A DNA stretch of 64,000 nucleotides from assembly GCA_964019415.1 (NCBI GenBank), contig OZ025874.1:5623592-5687591 (forward strand). The letters are read 5' to 3'. Below, piece by piece: positions 21,663-32,419 of this stretch; position 1 is the stretch's first letter; the number at the start of each line of letters is the position of its first letter. This stretch comes from Ianthella basta. Lineage: Eukaryota; Porifera; Demospongiae; Verongiida; Ianthellidae. A program made the position numbers and the translations under genes. The notes under the pieces are model-generated. The model had not been told where the DNA came from. It ran no database searches and was given only the letters and a program-made list of their open reading frames with translations.

Positions 21663-22117
21663 GGCATGTTTACACTGGAGCAAACTGGTCGAAACCTGAT
21701 TTAGAGCGGTTTAGCGAGCGTTCACACAGAGCGAGCTAACATTGGCTTAAACAGCACTGAGCAACCGGGTGTTACGTGCATACTTTGTAAGATGGCCTCT
21801 CACTAGCAATTGAAACGCATCTTGCCACTGTTGATGACTGTACTACCGCACGGCAGCTGCAGCGAAGGAGAGAAGTCATTAGAAGAGCGAGAGTTGGACA
21901 ATTCATTTGACAGCAGCAGAACCATGTACCACTAAACCAGTGTGAAGACGATTCTGCATTCATACGATGAGCAAACCGACTTAAAGCTGGTTTCAAACTA
22001 CCTCTGGAGGTGGTTTGACCAAACCACTTCTGAGTCGCTTCAGAGTGCGTTTACACTACGTGGTTTGGTGACCTGAATCGGTTTTGAACTGGTTCAAGGG
22101 CTTAGTGTAAATGTGCC
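21663..22117. mobile_element. TA-flanked MITE in unit 2
   Basis: Terminal inverted repeats GGCATGTTTACACT and, from the right end inward, GGCACATTTACACT, flanked by TA on both sides. The equivalent site in unit 1 (about 14350) is empty, so this is a post-duplication insertion of about 455 bases. There is no coding potential. A TA target duplication fits Tc1/mariner-type or ISL2EU-type elements; the superfamily is not settled. Confidence 0.75.
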
Positions 22118-22452
22118 TATACACAGTATGTATGTATACACTTCTGCTCACAATTAAACTAAAGTAAGTTGTATCTTTTATGTATTAGAAATGGCCCCTT
22201 AGGGCCCTACATACATAATCTTGTTCAAATTGGCTGATGAAAGTGAGTGGGACTGCTTCTATGTAGCTTGAACAGAGACAACTCATTCATCTGGTGTTGA
22301 CACTACTGGTGTCTCCGTTTTAAATTGTCCCCCTTGTAAAGTATCCCCCCGATGGTTAGACTACACAAGGGATTGATGAACCATTGATAAAGCATGACAG
22401 ATCAAGACACAGGCATCCCACTTTAGAACATCAGACATTTTGAATTGAAGTA

Positions 22453-22627
22453 TGTAGATGATATAGAAGAAGAGGCTCATTGCTACATTGTTCAATGTAG
22501 GAGAATAGTTTGTGGGCAATACGTAGCAGATTAATCAACAACTGAATGCAGGACGTTTTGGCCCGAAGGCCTTCGTCAGCTGCATACAAAACTGAGAATG
22601 TACAGTGTGAGACTGGTTTATATAAAG
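22453..22627. mobile_element. Small insertion in unit 2 with a strong hairpin
   Basis: Compared with unit 1 (near 14690), about 175 extra bases are flanked by a short direct repeat tgaagta. It contains the hairpin GGCCcgaaGGCC nested within GACG/CGTC and GCAG/CTGC arms at about 22548-22583. On the - strand the wording CTGACGA then GGCC loop then AAAACGTC resembles the core of retroelement-borne hammerhead motifs, with one core base off. Probably a truncated retroelement or SINE-like insertion. Confidence 0.45.
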
Positions 22628-23352
22628 TAAGTGAAGTAGATGACTATATCCACTGTGCAAACCAACAAGTGCACTGCAGTTTTGATGATTTGGCTCAGTT
22701 TTGGGCAGGTTTGCGATTTTCATATTAAGGGTGTCCTAAATCACCCACATCTCCTGTCCATAGTGTGCCATAGTGTACTGCTCTGGGTTTGCAATTGCAT
22801 CTCCATAGCAAGGACTTTGTGTTCATTTGATCCTTTTATTGTGAGTTGTCTGAATACATCAAACTTGTGGTGCCATTAAGTCTGCCGTAAACGATGTGTG
22901 CCATATGACTGCAGTAACTAGTTACCACCACCACCGTGCTGTGCAAGTGACTCACGATTTTATTAGTTATGTTTGTACTGGCACTGATTGTATGTACACT
23001 GTGGTTGGTGTGAGGTACGGAACTCATGCATGCACTGATCATTGTGCACACTCCGTAGTTCATCATCATGACTTGTACATGAACAGTGCCACTTGGGTTC
23101 AACCTCATGTTCTACCCGAAATAGAAGGGTGCACTGGACTGTTAGCCATGTGGGGAGTGGCTAGGGGATGGTTGGGTGTGGGAGAGGGTGTCATATACAG
23201 CACCTGAATACAGTGGAAGCTTCAACACACTGTTCAGTGTCTTCATCCTTTCTGTGTCCCATGTTCCTTTCTTCCATCTCCTTATCTCCCCTCTCCTCTT
23301 CCCTCACATTCCTCCCTCTCCATCCCCTCCCCCGCTCCCCGTCTTCCTTCAG

Positions 23353-24692
23353 GCCCATGGCAGTGAGAGAGTGGAGCCCCTTGGTGCAGTGGGTAAGGCC
23401 CAAGCTCCCAGCAGTGTACTGATGAAGCTTGCCAGAACCACTCCATACTACAAGAGGAACAGACCTCACATCTGCTCCTTCTGGGTCAAGGTGGGTGGGT
23501 CATGTGAGGGAGGTGGGAGGGAAGGCGGCAGGAGGAGTGTGACTGTGCACAAGTTGTTGAGTGAAGAAATGTGGTTCAAGGGAGTTAAGTATGTTGGAGG
23601 ATATGAGGACTAGGGAGGGGTGAGGGTGAAGGGAGGGGTGGGTGTGGGCAGGAGGAGGTGGGAGGGTCATGATACATATGTAGATGGGTGGGAGGAGTGA
23701 AGCTATCTGAATGACAGACCTTGCTTCAATCACATGTTTGAGTTAGGGGTGAGGGTGTATTGGTGTAGCACTCAGTCTACTGCAGTCCAGCAATGTACTT
23801 TCCCTTTCCCCTCCTTCACACCCACAGGGTGAGTGCAGCCGTGGTGAGGAGTGTCCTTACCGCCACGAGATGCAAACAGATCCAGATGACCCACTGGCCA
23901 ACCAGAACATGAAGGATAGGTGAGTCATCAGGGGAGTTCGTACAGCAGGCTAATCTACGTATTACAGGACCCATGCGTGCACACACACACACACAGTTGT
24001 GATGTAGTGTACTTGGGTGTATTAATTCACTCATATCAGTCTACTAGGGCTGGGCGGTATATCATATTAGGTATGTATTTGCATTTTATAATATAATTAC
24101 TGGATACTACATAAATGTGGATTTGCTACATGGTTTTCCCTTGTAAGTAACGCAAATCAGGTATAGTATGTCATTTACTTTGCAAAACTCTAAAATACTT
24201 CTTAGTACGATTCTACATAAGTGAGTAAAACTTAACAGTGTGTTACATTAGAATGATTTAACATTGAAGTTCATGAAATTAGCATTTGTATGTCAGCCAT
24301 TCACTTTGTTCAAAATAGTGAGCAGGTACATACTTGTACCACAATGGTACTACGTATATTTGCCAACACCGCCCACCCTATCCACTATCAGTCTGCTCTC
24401 ATACTACCTTCATGGACTCTTTGGCTAGTCTCTCTATCCATCTACAGTATGCTGTCCATGTGTCTCGCTGTGTCATGTTGTCTGCCTCTCTGTCTGCCTT
24501 TGTGAAGGTACTATGGTGTGAGTGATCCTGTGGCTGATAAGATCTTCAAGCAGATCGACACTCTACCAAAGATTGAGATCCCAGAAGACAGGTCCATCAC
24601 TACCCTGTACATTGGGGGACTGGATGGCATTGTCACTGAGAAGGACCTGAGGTGTGCATATGGGGTTGCATGCTGTGTTGTGCTGTGCTGTG

Positions 24693-24774
<82 letters not shown>

Positions 24775-26484
24775 TGTGGTGCATGTGTGTGTGTGGTGTG
24801 GTGTGGTGTGGTGTGAGCAGTGCATTCATATGTTATACTACTTGTGTATGTTTTGCTGTATATTACATATTGTGCTGTAGTAAGAACCTGCAGTGACAAT
24901 TCAATTGATAGGATTCATCAGTTCAGGAGCACTTGTGTACCTGTTGATCACCTTTCTCTTTCCCCACCCCACCCCACCCCACCCCACAGGGACCACTACT
25001 ACCAGTACGGAGAGGTGCGGGCAGTGCACACGGCTGCTGAACAGAATTGTGCATTTGTCACTTTCTCAGCCAGGGAGGCAGCTGAGGCGGTGAGGAGTGG
25101 AAGAGGAGGGGACGGAGAGGAGGGAGGGAAGGGAGGTAGAAGGGGAGGAGAGAATAGGGAGGGATGAGGGGAGGGAAGCATAAGAATAAGCATTCAGTGT
25201 ATATCAGTTTGTGCCTCAATATGATAGCACTAGTACATACAGTGCCTACATTCAGTGACATCATTTGCATTCATCTTCAATCCTTGTTGTTGGTACAGTA
25301 GACAATTCCCTTATTAAGGAAGTGTCCCTGCATTGTATGTGGTATCCCTGGAGCTTGGTATCCCTGGTACAAAGTATTCTTTTAGGGGGAGGGTGACACT
25401 GTGCTGTGTTTGCAGCTTCATCTCTTTCTCCCTGCTCTCAATGTCCTTCTGACCAGGCTGCAGAGGGGACATTTGGCAAGCTAGTCATCAAGGGGAAGCG
25501 ACTGAAGGTGATGTGGGGGAAGGCCCAGGGCTCTGTCCCCACCCCAGGACACAGCTCGGATGCAAAACTGACTCCAGTTCCCGGGCTGCCTCCTGCTCGT
25601 GAGTCGGCAGTTGTGTGTGTGTAGTTGTCTGTGTGCTCTGTGTCTACGTATGTAGTACATAAGTATTAGCAAAATATATCTTGCACATCTCTTTTCACAC
25701 CTCACATATGCATCGTCAACCCTCATTCTCTTAAATCTCCCATCATCCCTAGCCCCCAGCCCTCTCCTTCACACATGATTGCCTGTCATCTACCTCTCAC
25801 TCTTCACCCCTCCTCCCTCCCCTCCCCCTCACCATCCTACAGCTCTCCCTCCCCCGCCTCTTGACCCCAAAGCCAACTACTTTGGTATTGTCACTGAATC
25901 AGCTGACAAGGAGGAGGAGTCAGAGAAGAAACCCAAACCACCCAGTGAAAGTGAGCAGCACTGAGACATGTGTACAGGCACCTTATATAATTAACTACTA
26001 TTGTGTATGTGCGTATCAGCACATGCACACACACACACACACACACACACCACACACACACACACACCACACACACACACTGTAGACACTCTCTCACTGC
26101 TTGCTTGCCCACCTGTCCTTGCCAGTCAGTGCTACCGTAGTGCATGTCCATTCCATTCTGTGTAGAAGGAGAGGGTAAACCACCATTACTACCACCAGGC
26201 CAGCCTATGGTACCACCCCCAGGGTTTCCCCCTCTCCCTCCCCCTGGGATGCAGCACATGTTTCCTCCACCCCCTCCCTTCCTCCCTCCCCCACTGATGG
26301 GTGAGTACTCTCTCAGTGCTTTCAGAATGTATCTCCTTTGTATAGTTGTCATGGTTACCTCTCTGTCTCTAACACAGGCCCACCACCTCCCATGGGACTG
26401 CCCCCTCCTGGCTTCGGAGGGATCCATTACCCAAGTCAGGACCCCCAGAGGATGGGGGCTAAGGCTGGCAAAGCAAAGGAGTGA
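23353..26484 (+). CDS. RBM22: RBM22 3' half, copy B (eight coding exons)
   Basis: Exons: 23353-23490, 23828-23919, 24508-24651, 24990-25089, 25457-25598, 25843-25950, 26166-26300, 26378-26484 (TGA). Each has exactly the same length and phase as its counterpart in copy A. It encodes the same [13 protein letters not shown] segment, CCCH finger, RRM ([14 protein letters not shown]) and Pro-rich tail. Only a few residues differ, for example HEMQTDP for HEMPTDP and AVHTAAEQ for AVHMAAEQ. No frame break is seen. It has no adjoining 5' exon, because a BTB gene precedes it. It could therefore be used only by long-range splicing from 182-282 (skipping copy A), as a 3'-truncated gene with its own promoter, or not at all. 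Confidence 0.85.
24694..24774 (+). repeat. (GT)n microsatellite in RBM22 copy B intron
   Basis: A GT tract of about 80 bases, then a GGTGT-rich stretch to 24815, beginning about 43 bases after the 5' splice site at 24651/24652. Confidence 0.95.
26026..26082. repeat. (CA)n microsatellite in RBM22 copy B intron
   Basis: Interrupted CA tract with CACCA interruptions, orthologous to the longer tract in copy A at 18537. Confidence 0.9.
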
Positions 26485-27418
26485 TTGCCTGCCTGGATGC
26501 AGTCTTCACAGCTGTGGCACAAGACTCACTAGCTATTGGGGCTTTAACTATGCATACAGCATTGCTTGGGACACAGACTTGCATGCGTTCACTTATATTA
26601 TATGGATGGATGTTATTGCAATTCACGTTCATGCATGCATGCATCAACCTATATACAGCTATGTGACTTTATTTGAGCATGCACTTGCATGCATATGTAC
26701 AGTGTCATTTAATGCAGGTCTCTATTGGCTGGAATGACCTTAGTTTGCTAGCACGTGCGTGCGTGTACATGAATCATATGCATGATTTTCAGATTCAATC
26801 ATTCTCTACAATATCACACTGCATACATTGGATCTAGCTGCAGCTGCTGTTCTGTGCACTAATTCTTTAATTATATAGTCTGCTCCCTCTGTTACCAATC
26901 AATGACACACAGCTTTGCCACATTCTAGCACCTTACCAACTAGCTGCCTCACTCTCCCTCTGCAAAGGACACCCACCTGCACAGGGCCACTTGTGTTCAA
27001 TATCATGTAGCAGTTATTACCAGGAGAGTACCGTACATTCGGTCACTTGTTCAGTGTGGAGAGATGTACAGTGTGTGAAATTGTACATGATAAGTATGTG
27101 CACAGCAGTTGTGCAAGTTTTGCAGTCAAGATGTGCATGTATCAAATGTCTGACTGCAGAAAACTACAAAAGATGATACTGTACAAATGTTCAAGGGATG
27201 TATATTTTGCACATACCTCTTGCCTGAAATTTTAGTGTATATTTTGCGAAGCCCTTGTGTGCATAAAGATTATACAAAGGCTCTTTTTGTGTGCAAGGTA
27301 CTTGCACCTTGTGCTCATTCATCATTTGCTCCTCAAGACACAGTGCCCTTAGAGTTTGCACTCTTTACTGTGGTGCCCCCTAATGTGCTGTGTTCACTGT
27401 TCATGCAAGGTTTTTTGT

Positions 27419-27470
27419 TAAGTGTATTCATTGCTTTCTTAGTCTGTGTATTGACTTACCATATATAGGC
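27419..27470 (+). promoter_or_regulatory. BTB gene 6 core promoter: conserved 15-mer and TATA
   Basis: TAAGTGTATTCATTG at 27419-27433 and CATATATAGG at about 27460-27469, about 50 bases before ATG 27518. Confidence 0.5.
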
Positions 27471-27517
27471 AAAGCACTTTGAACCCACTTCCTGTAACTA
27501 TACAAAGAGGCGTAACA

Positions 27518-28858
27518 ATGGCTGCTACATTGCCAGTAGTAAAATCAGCAGAAAAACGTATGACATTGTACCCTTCAGTGAAAGGCTTCAGTAACAGTAT
27601 TGGCAGGCTTAGAGAGAGGTACTCTGAAGACACAGCTGATGTGTTCTTTGTAGACAGAGAGACCAAGGAGAGACTCCCAGCTCACAGAGAAGTGCTGAAG
27701 GTGTACTCTGCTGTCTTCTTCAAAATGTTCAATGGAGACTGGAAGGAGAAGGAGGAGAAAGAGATCCCAGCCCCAGAAGAGTACAACTGGGAGTCTTTCA
27801 AGGCAGCCATCACCCTCCTGTATGGTGAAGAGGTTGAGGTGGAGGAGTCTTCCATCCCTGACATCTACAGGGTAGCTCACTGCTATGATCTTGGGGAGGT
27901 GCTGCCTATCTTAGTCCATGCAGTTTCCGGGTGGGATGACAGTAGGTTAGCCACTGCACTGGAGCTGTGTGCTATAGCAGCAGATGAGAAAGACGTGATG
28001 CAAGCTGTCGTGAAGCTCATTGCACTAAATCTAGAGAAGATTAAAGTGAAAGTTAAGGAGATGCCATTGAAATGGTGTGATGTGCCGTATGATGCAATGC
28101 TAATGCTCGTTCAATCTGACGATATATCAGCGCCTGAGGTCACACTCCTTGACCTGCTCAACAAGTGGACAGAAGGGCAAACAGAGATCTTGCTAGCAAA
28201 AGTGCAGAAGCTGTATAGTCACATCCGCTATGGCATCGTCCCATACGAGAACTTACTATCATGTGTCACCCATAAGAATCTCTCTGCAGTGTATCAAATG
28301 CACCAGAAATTGTCCATGGACAATTTGAAGGAGAACATAGTTCAGCTGACCCCTCGATCCCATCAGAAAGATGTCTTCCAGGTGTACCCAATGACGAGTT
28401 CTGTGGCTGTAGCAAGACAAAAGGGAAATTGGGAATTTATTAATTGCTCCACATCACCCTCTGTCGGTGTGTTCTATACTGGTAGACAGGAATGCACTTT
28501 TGAGGTTGATATAAGAACGGACTCTAAATCCCAACATTCAGTGTCTCTAGTCCTTGAGCTGGCATCAGTCTATGGCATGAATGAACAAAGAACAATAACA
28601 CGTGTTGGAGGATTAGGTCTAGGATCGACACCATTTAATCAGTCAGTGCGTACTATTTGTGATGGCCGTCATCTTGTTGTGAGCCTCCACCGAGAAGGAG
28701 CACATGTACTTGTACAAGCTGGAGCTACAGAAAATGCACATAGCAATAGTATGGGCGTGAAACCCCGATTGGCGTGCTCTGGGGATTTTCCATGGCTGTT
28801 TATGATTGGATTCAACACTGGAGGTCACCATGCATTTACTATTTGCCATCCCATCTAG
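27518..28858 (+). CDS. BTB-BACK protein with lineage-specific C-terminal domain (subfamily II, copy 6)
   Basis: Single-exon gene of 446 residues from ATG 27518. BTB spans residues about 37-140 (EVLKVYSAVFFKMFNGDW), BACK-like about 145-290 (EVLPILVHAVSGWDDSRLA) and the C-terminal domain about 300-446 (KDVFQVYPMTSSVA, CTFEVDI, DFPWLFMIGFN). It is about 40 residues shorter than copies 4 and 5 because the Gly-rich repeat insertion is nearly absent (VGGLGLGST remains). The C-terminal half is more diverged from copies 4 and 5 than those are from each other. The BTB hinge VEESSIPD is of the subfamily I type. It is the last gene of the array, upstream of the S-adenosylmethionine synthetase gene. Confidence 0.85.
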   Translation: MAATLPVVKSAEKRMTLYPSVKGFSNSIGRLRERYSEDTADVFFVDRETKERLPAHREVLKVYSAVFFKMFNGDWKEKEEKEIPAPEEYNWESFKAAITLLYGEEVEVEESSIPDIYRVAHCYDLGEVLPILVHAVSGWDDSRLATALELCAIAADEKDVMQAVVKLIALNLEKIKVKVKEMPLKWCDVPYDAMLMLVQSDDISAPEVTLLDLLNKWTEGQTEILLAKVQKLYSHIRYGIVPYENLLSCVTHKNLSAVYQMHQKLSMDNLKENIVQLTPRSHQKDVFQVYPMTSSVAVARQKGNWEFINCSTSPSVGVFYTGRQECTFEVDIRTDSKSQHSVSLVLELASVYGMNEQRTITRVGGLGLGSTPFNQSVRTICDGRHLVVSLHREGAHVLVQAGATENAHSNSMGVKPRLACSGDFPWLFMIGFNTGGHHAFTICHPI

Positions 28859-28935
28859 CGAGTGATTAGCAGAAACACTATAGTTTGTTGTTTGCAACTT
28901 GTAAGGTTTATGTTGTTCTTCCACTATTAAATGAA

Positions 28936-28941
28936 AATAAA
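28936..28941 (+). terminator. Polyadenylation signal of BTB gene 6
   Basis: AATAAA about 80 bases after the stop codon at 28858. The flanks of copies 4 and 5 show only degenerate versions of it. Confidence 0.5.
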
Positions 28942-29268
28942 AACACATTTTAGCATCTGTGTGATATTTTGATTGTATTACTACTTGCTTTTTAGATCTT
29001 CTGTGTTCGTATAATCTTATACGGTGCAAGTTGCGAAGAAACCTTTATGGCTAGGTACCCACATGATTGCTTATGCTCGGAATTCACTAGCCAGAGATGA
29101 TTAGATAAGCCAAACATTTCAACAGCTATGCAGCTTGCATGTATACGACGTAACATACAGCACTAGTGTCATTTCATGCAGGTCTTTATATTGGCTGGAA
29201 TGACCTTAGTTTGCATGCACGTGCACGCGTGTGCATGAATCATATGCATGATTTTCAGATTCAATCAT

Positions 29269-29546
29269 GTGTATATATGCACATATGTACACATGCACGT
29301 ACTTATTATGCATATCACGAGCGATTGCGCATACATGTACGAGAGAGAGAAAGGCCGGTAAGACACATGCATAATTAAATGATTGTACGTGTAGCCCTAG
29401 TCGCGTGATCTATGACCTCATGATGACCATTGCACGTGCCTCCATCAGGGCACTGCCGCCCCCGCATAAAGGTCAGTCTGTACCAACCTCTAGATCCTTC
29501 TGATCATCTCAGCTCTCTAGCAGCGCGCACCGGCTGAGCCGTCGAC
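29269..29546 (+). promoter_or_regulatory. 5' flank and putative promoter of the S-adenosylmethionine synthetase gene
   Basis: The 278 bases before ATG 29547 turn GC-rich near the gene. They contain a CACGTG-like box (gcacgtgcc, about 29432) and a TATA-like gcataaa at 29464-29470, about 80 bases before the ATG. No other gene is seen. Confidence 0.3.
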
Positions 29547-31288
29547 ATGGAGAACTCAGTACCCAAACGCAGTTCGAGCCACAAAGGGCTACACAACGAC
29601 ACCTTTCTCTTCACCTCCGAGTCCGTGGGCGAAGGACACCCCGGTGAGTCACTTCATCACTTGGAGTATCCAGACCGCCCAGTACTTGCTCTTCATAAGT
29701 GCTTTGTAAAGTTAAAAGATTGATGTGCCTGTCTTTGGCGCCAAAAATGGCGAACAGTGCTCCTCACGCGCTAAATTCAATTTCATTATACTTTGGGTGA
29801 CATGTGAGGGGAGCAGTGAAGCAGTACATGTCACTGGTGGCGTTTAATGGGCAGTGGACAGGTGTCTGGGAGAACACACCACTTAAGGACACCAACTAAT
29901 GCATAGCTCTGAAGCAGTACTCCGCTCTATACTTGTAGCAATGTACATTTGTGTGTGTATGTACCCAGCTTTATCCGTAGTGACAGAGGAACATGATTGT
30001 GTTTGGGGGACTACTTGTTGGTAGAGCTATTCAAACCTATAGCTATAGCTACACCTGTAACCATCATATCTACACCTATAGCTATCATATTCTGGATCAA
30101 GACTTATTGGAGTCTACACCCCCTAGCCTCCTCCCTGTTCCAACGCTTTTGCTTCATTGTATTATATTTGTACAAAATAAAAATGTTAATTCTGTGTAGT
30201 AAGGTAAATGAGAAAAAGGAACCTTGGTATAATTTACATAGAGTTCAACTGTATTAGGTCAATGGTTGATGTGATCCATGCTGTTGCATGCATTTGTGTA
30301 CAGTGCATTCTGTCTAGCCCCCACTGTAACTGTGCAATGGCGTGGAACAGTTTGTGTCTAGACACTTGCGTGATGGTATTTGCCTTTGTTTTGCAGACAA
30401 GATCTGTGACCAAGTGTCCGATGCTATTCTTGATGCTTGCCTCCAGCAGGACCCAAACAGCCACGTGGCATGTGGTGTGTGCGCACATACGTATCTGTAC
30501 ATGTGTGTGAATGTGTGTGCATGTGTGTGCATGTACATGTGTGTGAATGTGTGTACATGTGTGTGAATGTGTGTACATGTGTGTGAATGTGTGTACATGT
30601 GTGTGAATGTGTGTACATGTGTGTGAATGTGTGTACATGTGTGTGAATGTGTGTACATGTGTGTGAATGTGTGTACATGTGTGTGAATGTGTGTGCATGT
30701 ACATGTGCGTGAATGTGTGGATGTGTGTGTTTTGTTGCTACATGATTTCTAACGTTGCAGTAGTCTCACATTATTGCACTGTTCCACCCCTTTCCCTCCT
30801 CATCCCCTCCTGTCCTTCCTTCATCCCTACCCTGCTACTCCCTTCCCCTCTTCTCTTCCCTCTGCTCTTCGTGGCTATGAGCAGAAACTGCAACAAAGAC
30901 AGGTATGATCATGGTGCTTGGTGAGATATCTACCAAGGGCAAGATTGACTTCCAGCGGGTTATCAGAGACTGCATCCAACAAATTGGCTATGATGATTCG
31001 AACAAAGGTGTGTTGGGTGGAGTGCGTATCTGCACCTCGCAGTGTAGCCCTGTGTAGTGGATTTGCAAAGTTGCTGTCCCTATTGTGGCGACAGTCCCTT
31101 CCTGGCAGTGATGGTGGTGGTTAGGAAAGGCAGCATGCTTACTGTATAGTGTTCACACACCTGAGGCAGTCACTCCCTGGCAGTGTGATAGGACTGTGGG
31201 TAGAATGGCTGTCAGTCACTGGTGGTGCCAGGTTGTGGCAGGTGATGTGCTTCCTTACATAGGTCAGTGTATGCCTCACAGTACAAGT

Positions 31289-31322
<34 letters not shown>

Positions 31323-32335
31323 GCAGGCAATGCCCCCAGCAGGTAGTCTTGTATGTTTGGGCACAAGTACTTGTGTCTTGCTACACTGCTTTGTGACCCA
31401 GTATATACATATGTGCATTGTGCACCCAGATATGTACCTGTATTGTGTGGATAACCTTGCAGCCCAAGCAATGCAGACAGTTAGGATACACCTGTATTTA
31501 GCTGGTCCCAGTATGTACACTCTTTGGAGGCTTCACTGTACATTCATGGTATACCAAACATTCCATGAGCTTGTTAAAGATCCCATTCTCACCTTGTGAC
31601 CCCCTTGTCATGTTAAAGACCCCTTAATTACTGTACAGACACACGTCTTACATAAAAGACCCTATTTTTGCCTTACAGACTGGTAGACTCCCTTCTCATC
31701 CCACTCTTCCCATCTACAACATTCCTTTCTTGCTTATTGCAGGTTTTGACTACAAGACCTGCAACGTACTGGTGGCTCTGGAGGAGCAGAGTGCAGAGAT
31801 AGCAGAGGCTGTGCATTTGAACAAGAGTGTGGAGGAGACTGGAGCAGGGGATCAGGTGAGGGTGGAGTGGTGATGGTAGGGGTGGGATGATGGGTGGTGA
31901 GAGGAGGTAGGAGATGTGGCGACAATGAATAAGTAATGATGTTAACATTGTTCATGTGTGTGATGTTATTTTAGTGTGTGCATGTGTGGTGTACGTATGT
32001 GTGGGTGTATGGTGTGTGTGTCCGTGTGTGAAGTTTGTGTGTTGATGAAGTGCCTTTACACTTGAGGATACAGAATTGTGGTGCGGAGATGATGGAGTGT
32101 GTTTGTGTTGTGTAGTGCATTGGAGAGAGGTGGGAAAGACACTCAACTCATGTCCTTTACTGTAGTGTGCTGTTACTGCCCACCTCTTTCCAGGGTCTCA
32201 TGTTTGGATATGCGACAGATGAGACTGAGGAGTTGATGCCACTGACAGTGGTTCTGTCTCACGGACTGAACCGCAAGATTGCCTCATTGAGGAGGGGCGG
32301 GGGATTGCCCTGGGCCAGGCCTGACTCCAAGACAC

Positions 32336-32419
<84 letters not shown>

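Larger units (their letters stand above)
19350..26802 (+). repeat. Segmental duplication unit 2 (BTB gene plus RBM22 3' half)
   Basis: This unit repeats unit 1 from tctctacaatatcac through the RBM22 3' flank ending ttcaatcat. It has two private insertions (21663-22117 and about 22453-22627) and lacks the 14995-15403 element of unit 1. Confidence 0.85.
26803..29268 (+). repeat. Segmental duplication unit 3, truncated (BTB gene only)
   Basis: It starts with the same tctctacaatatcac boundary. It follows units 1 and 2 through the BTB gene and its 3' flank to about 29010, then jumps. From 29161 to 29268 it resumes with the RBM22 3' flank wording (ggctggaatgacc, cagattcaatcat). The RBM22 exons expected between these points are absent. 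Confidence 0.75.

Noticed and set aside
3008..27880. Antisense open frames of 60-119 residues repeated over every BTB domain
   Set aside because: They exist only because the BTB DNA is nearly identical in all copies; codon positions follow the + strand protein and no start or splice context supports them.
30496..30720. CRISPR-like regularly spaced repeat in MAT intron 2, and similar arrays at 34480 and 63432
   Set aside because: Contiguous minisatellite units without unique spacers in a eukaryotic intron.
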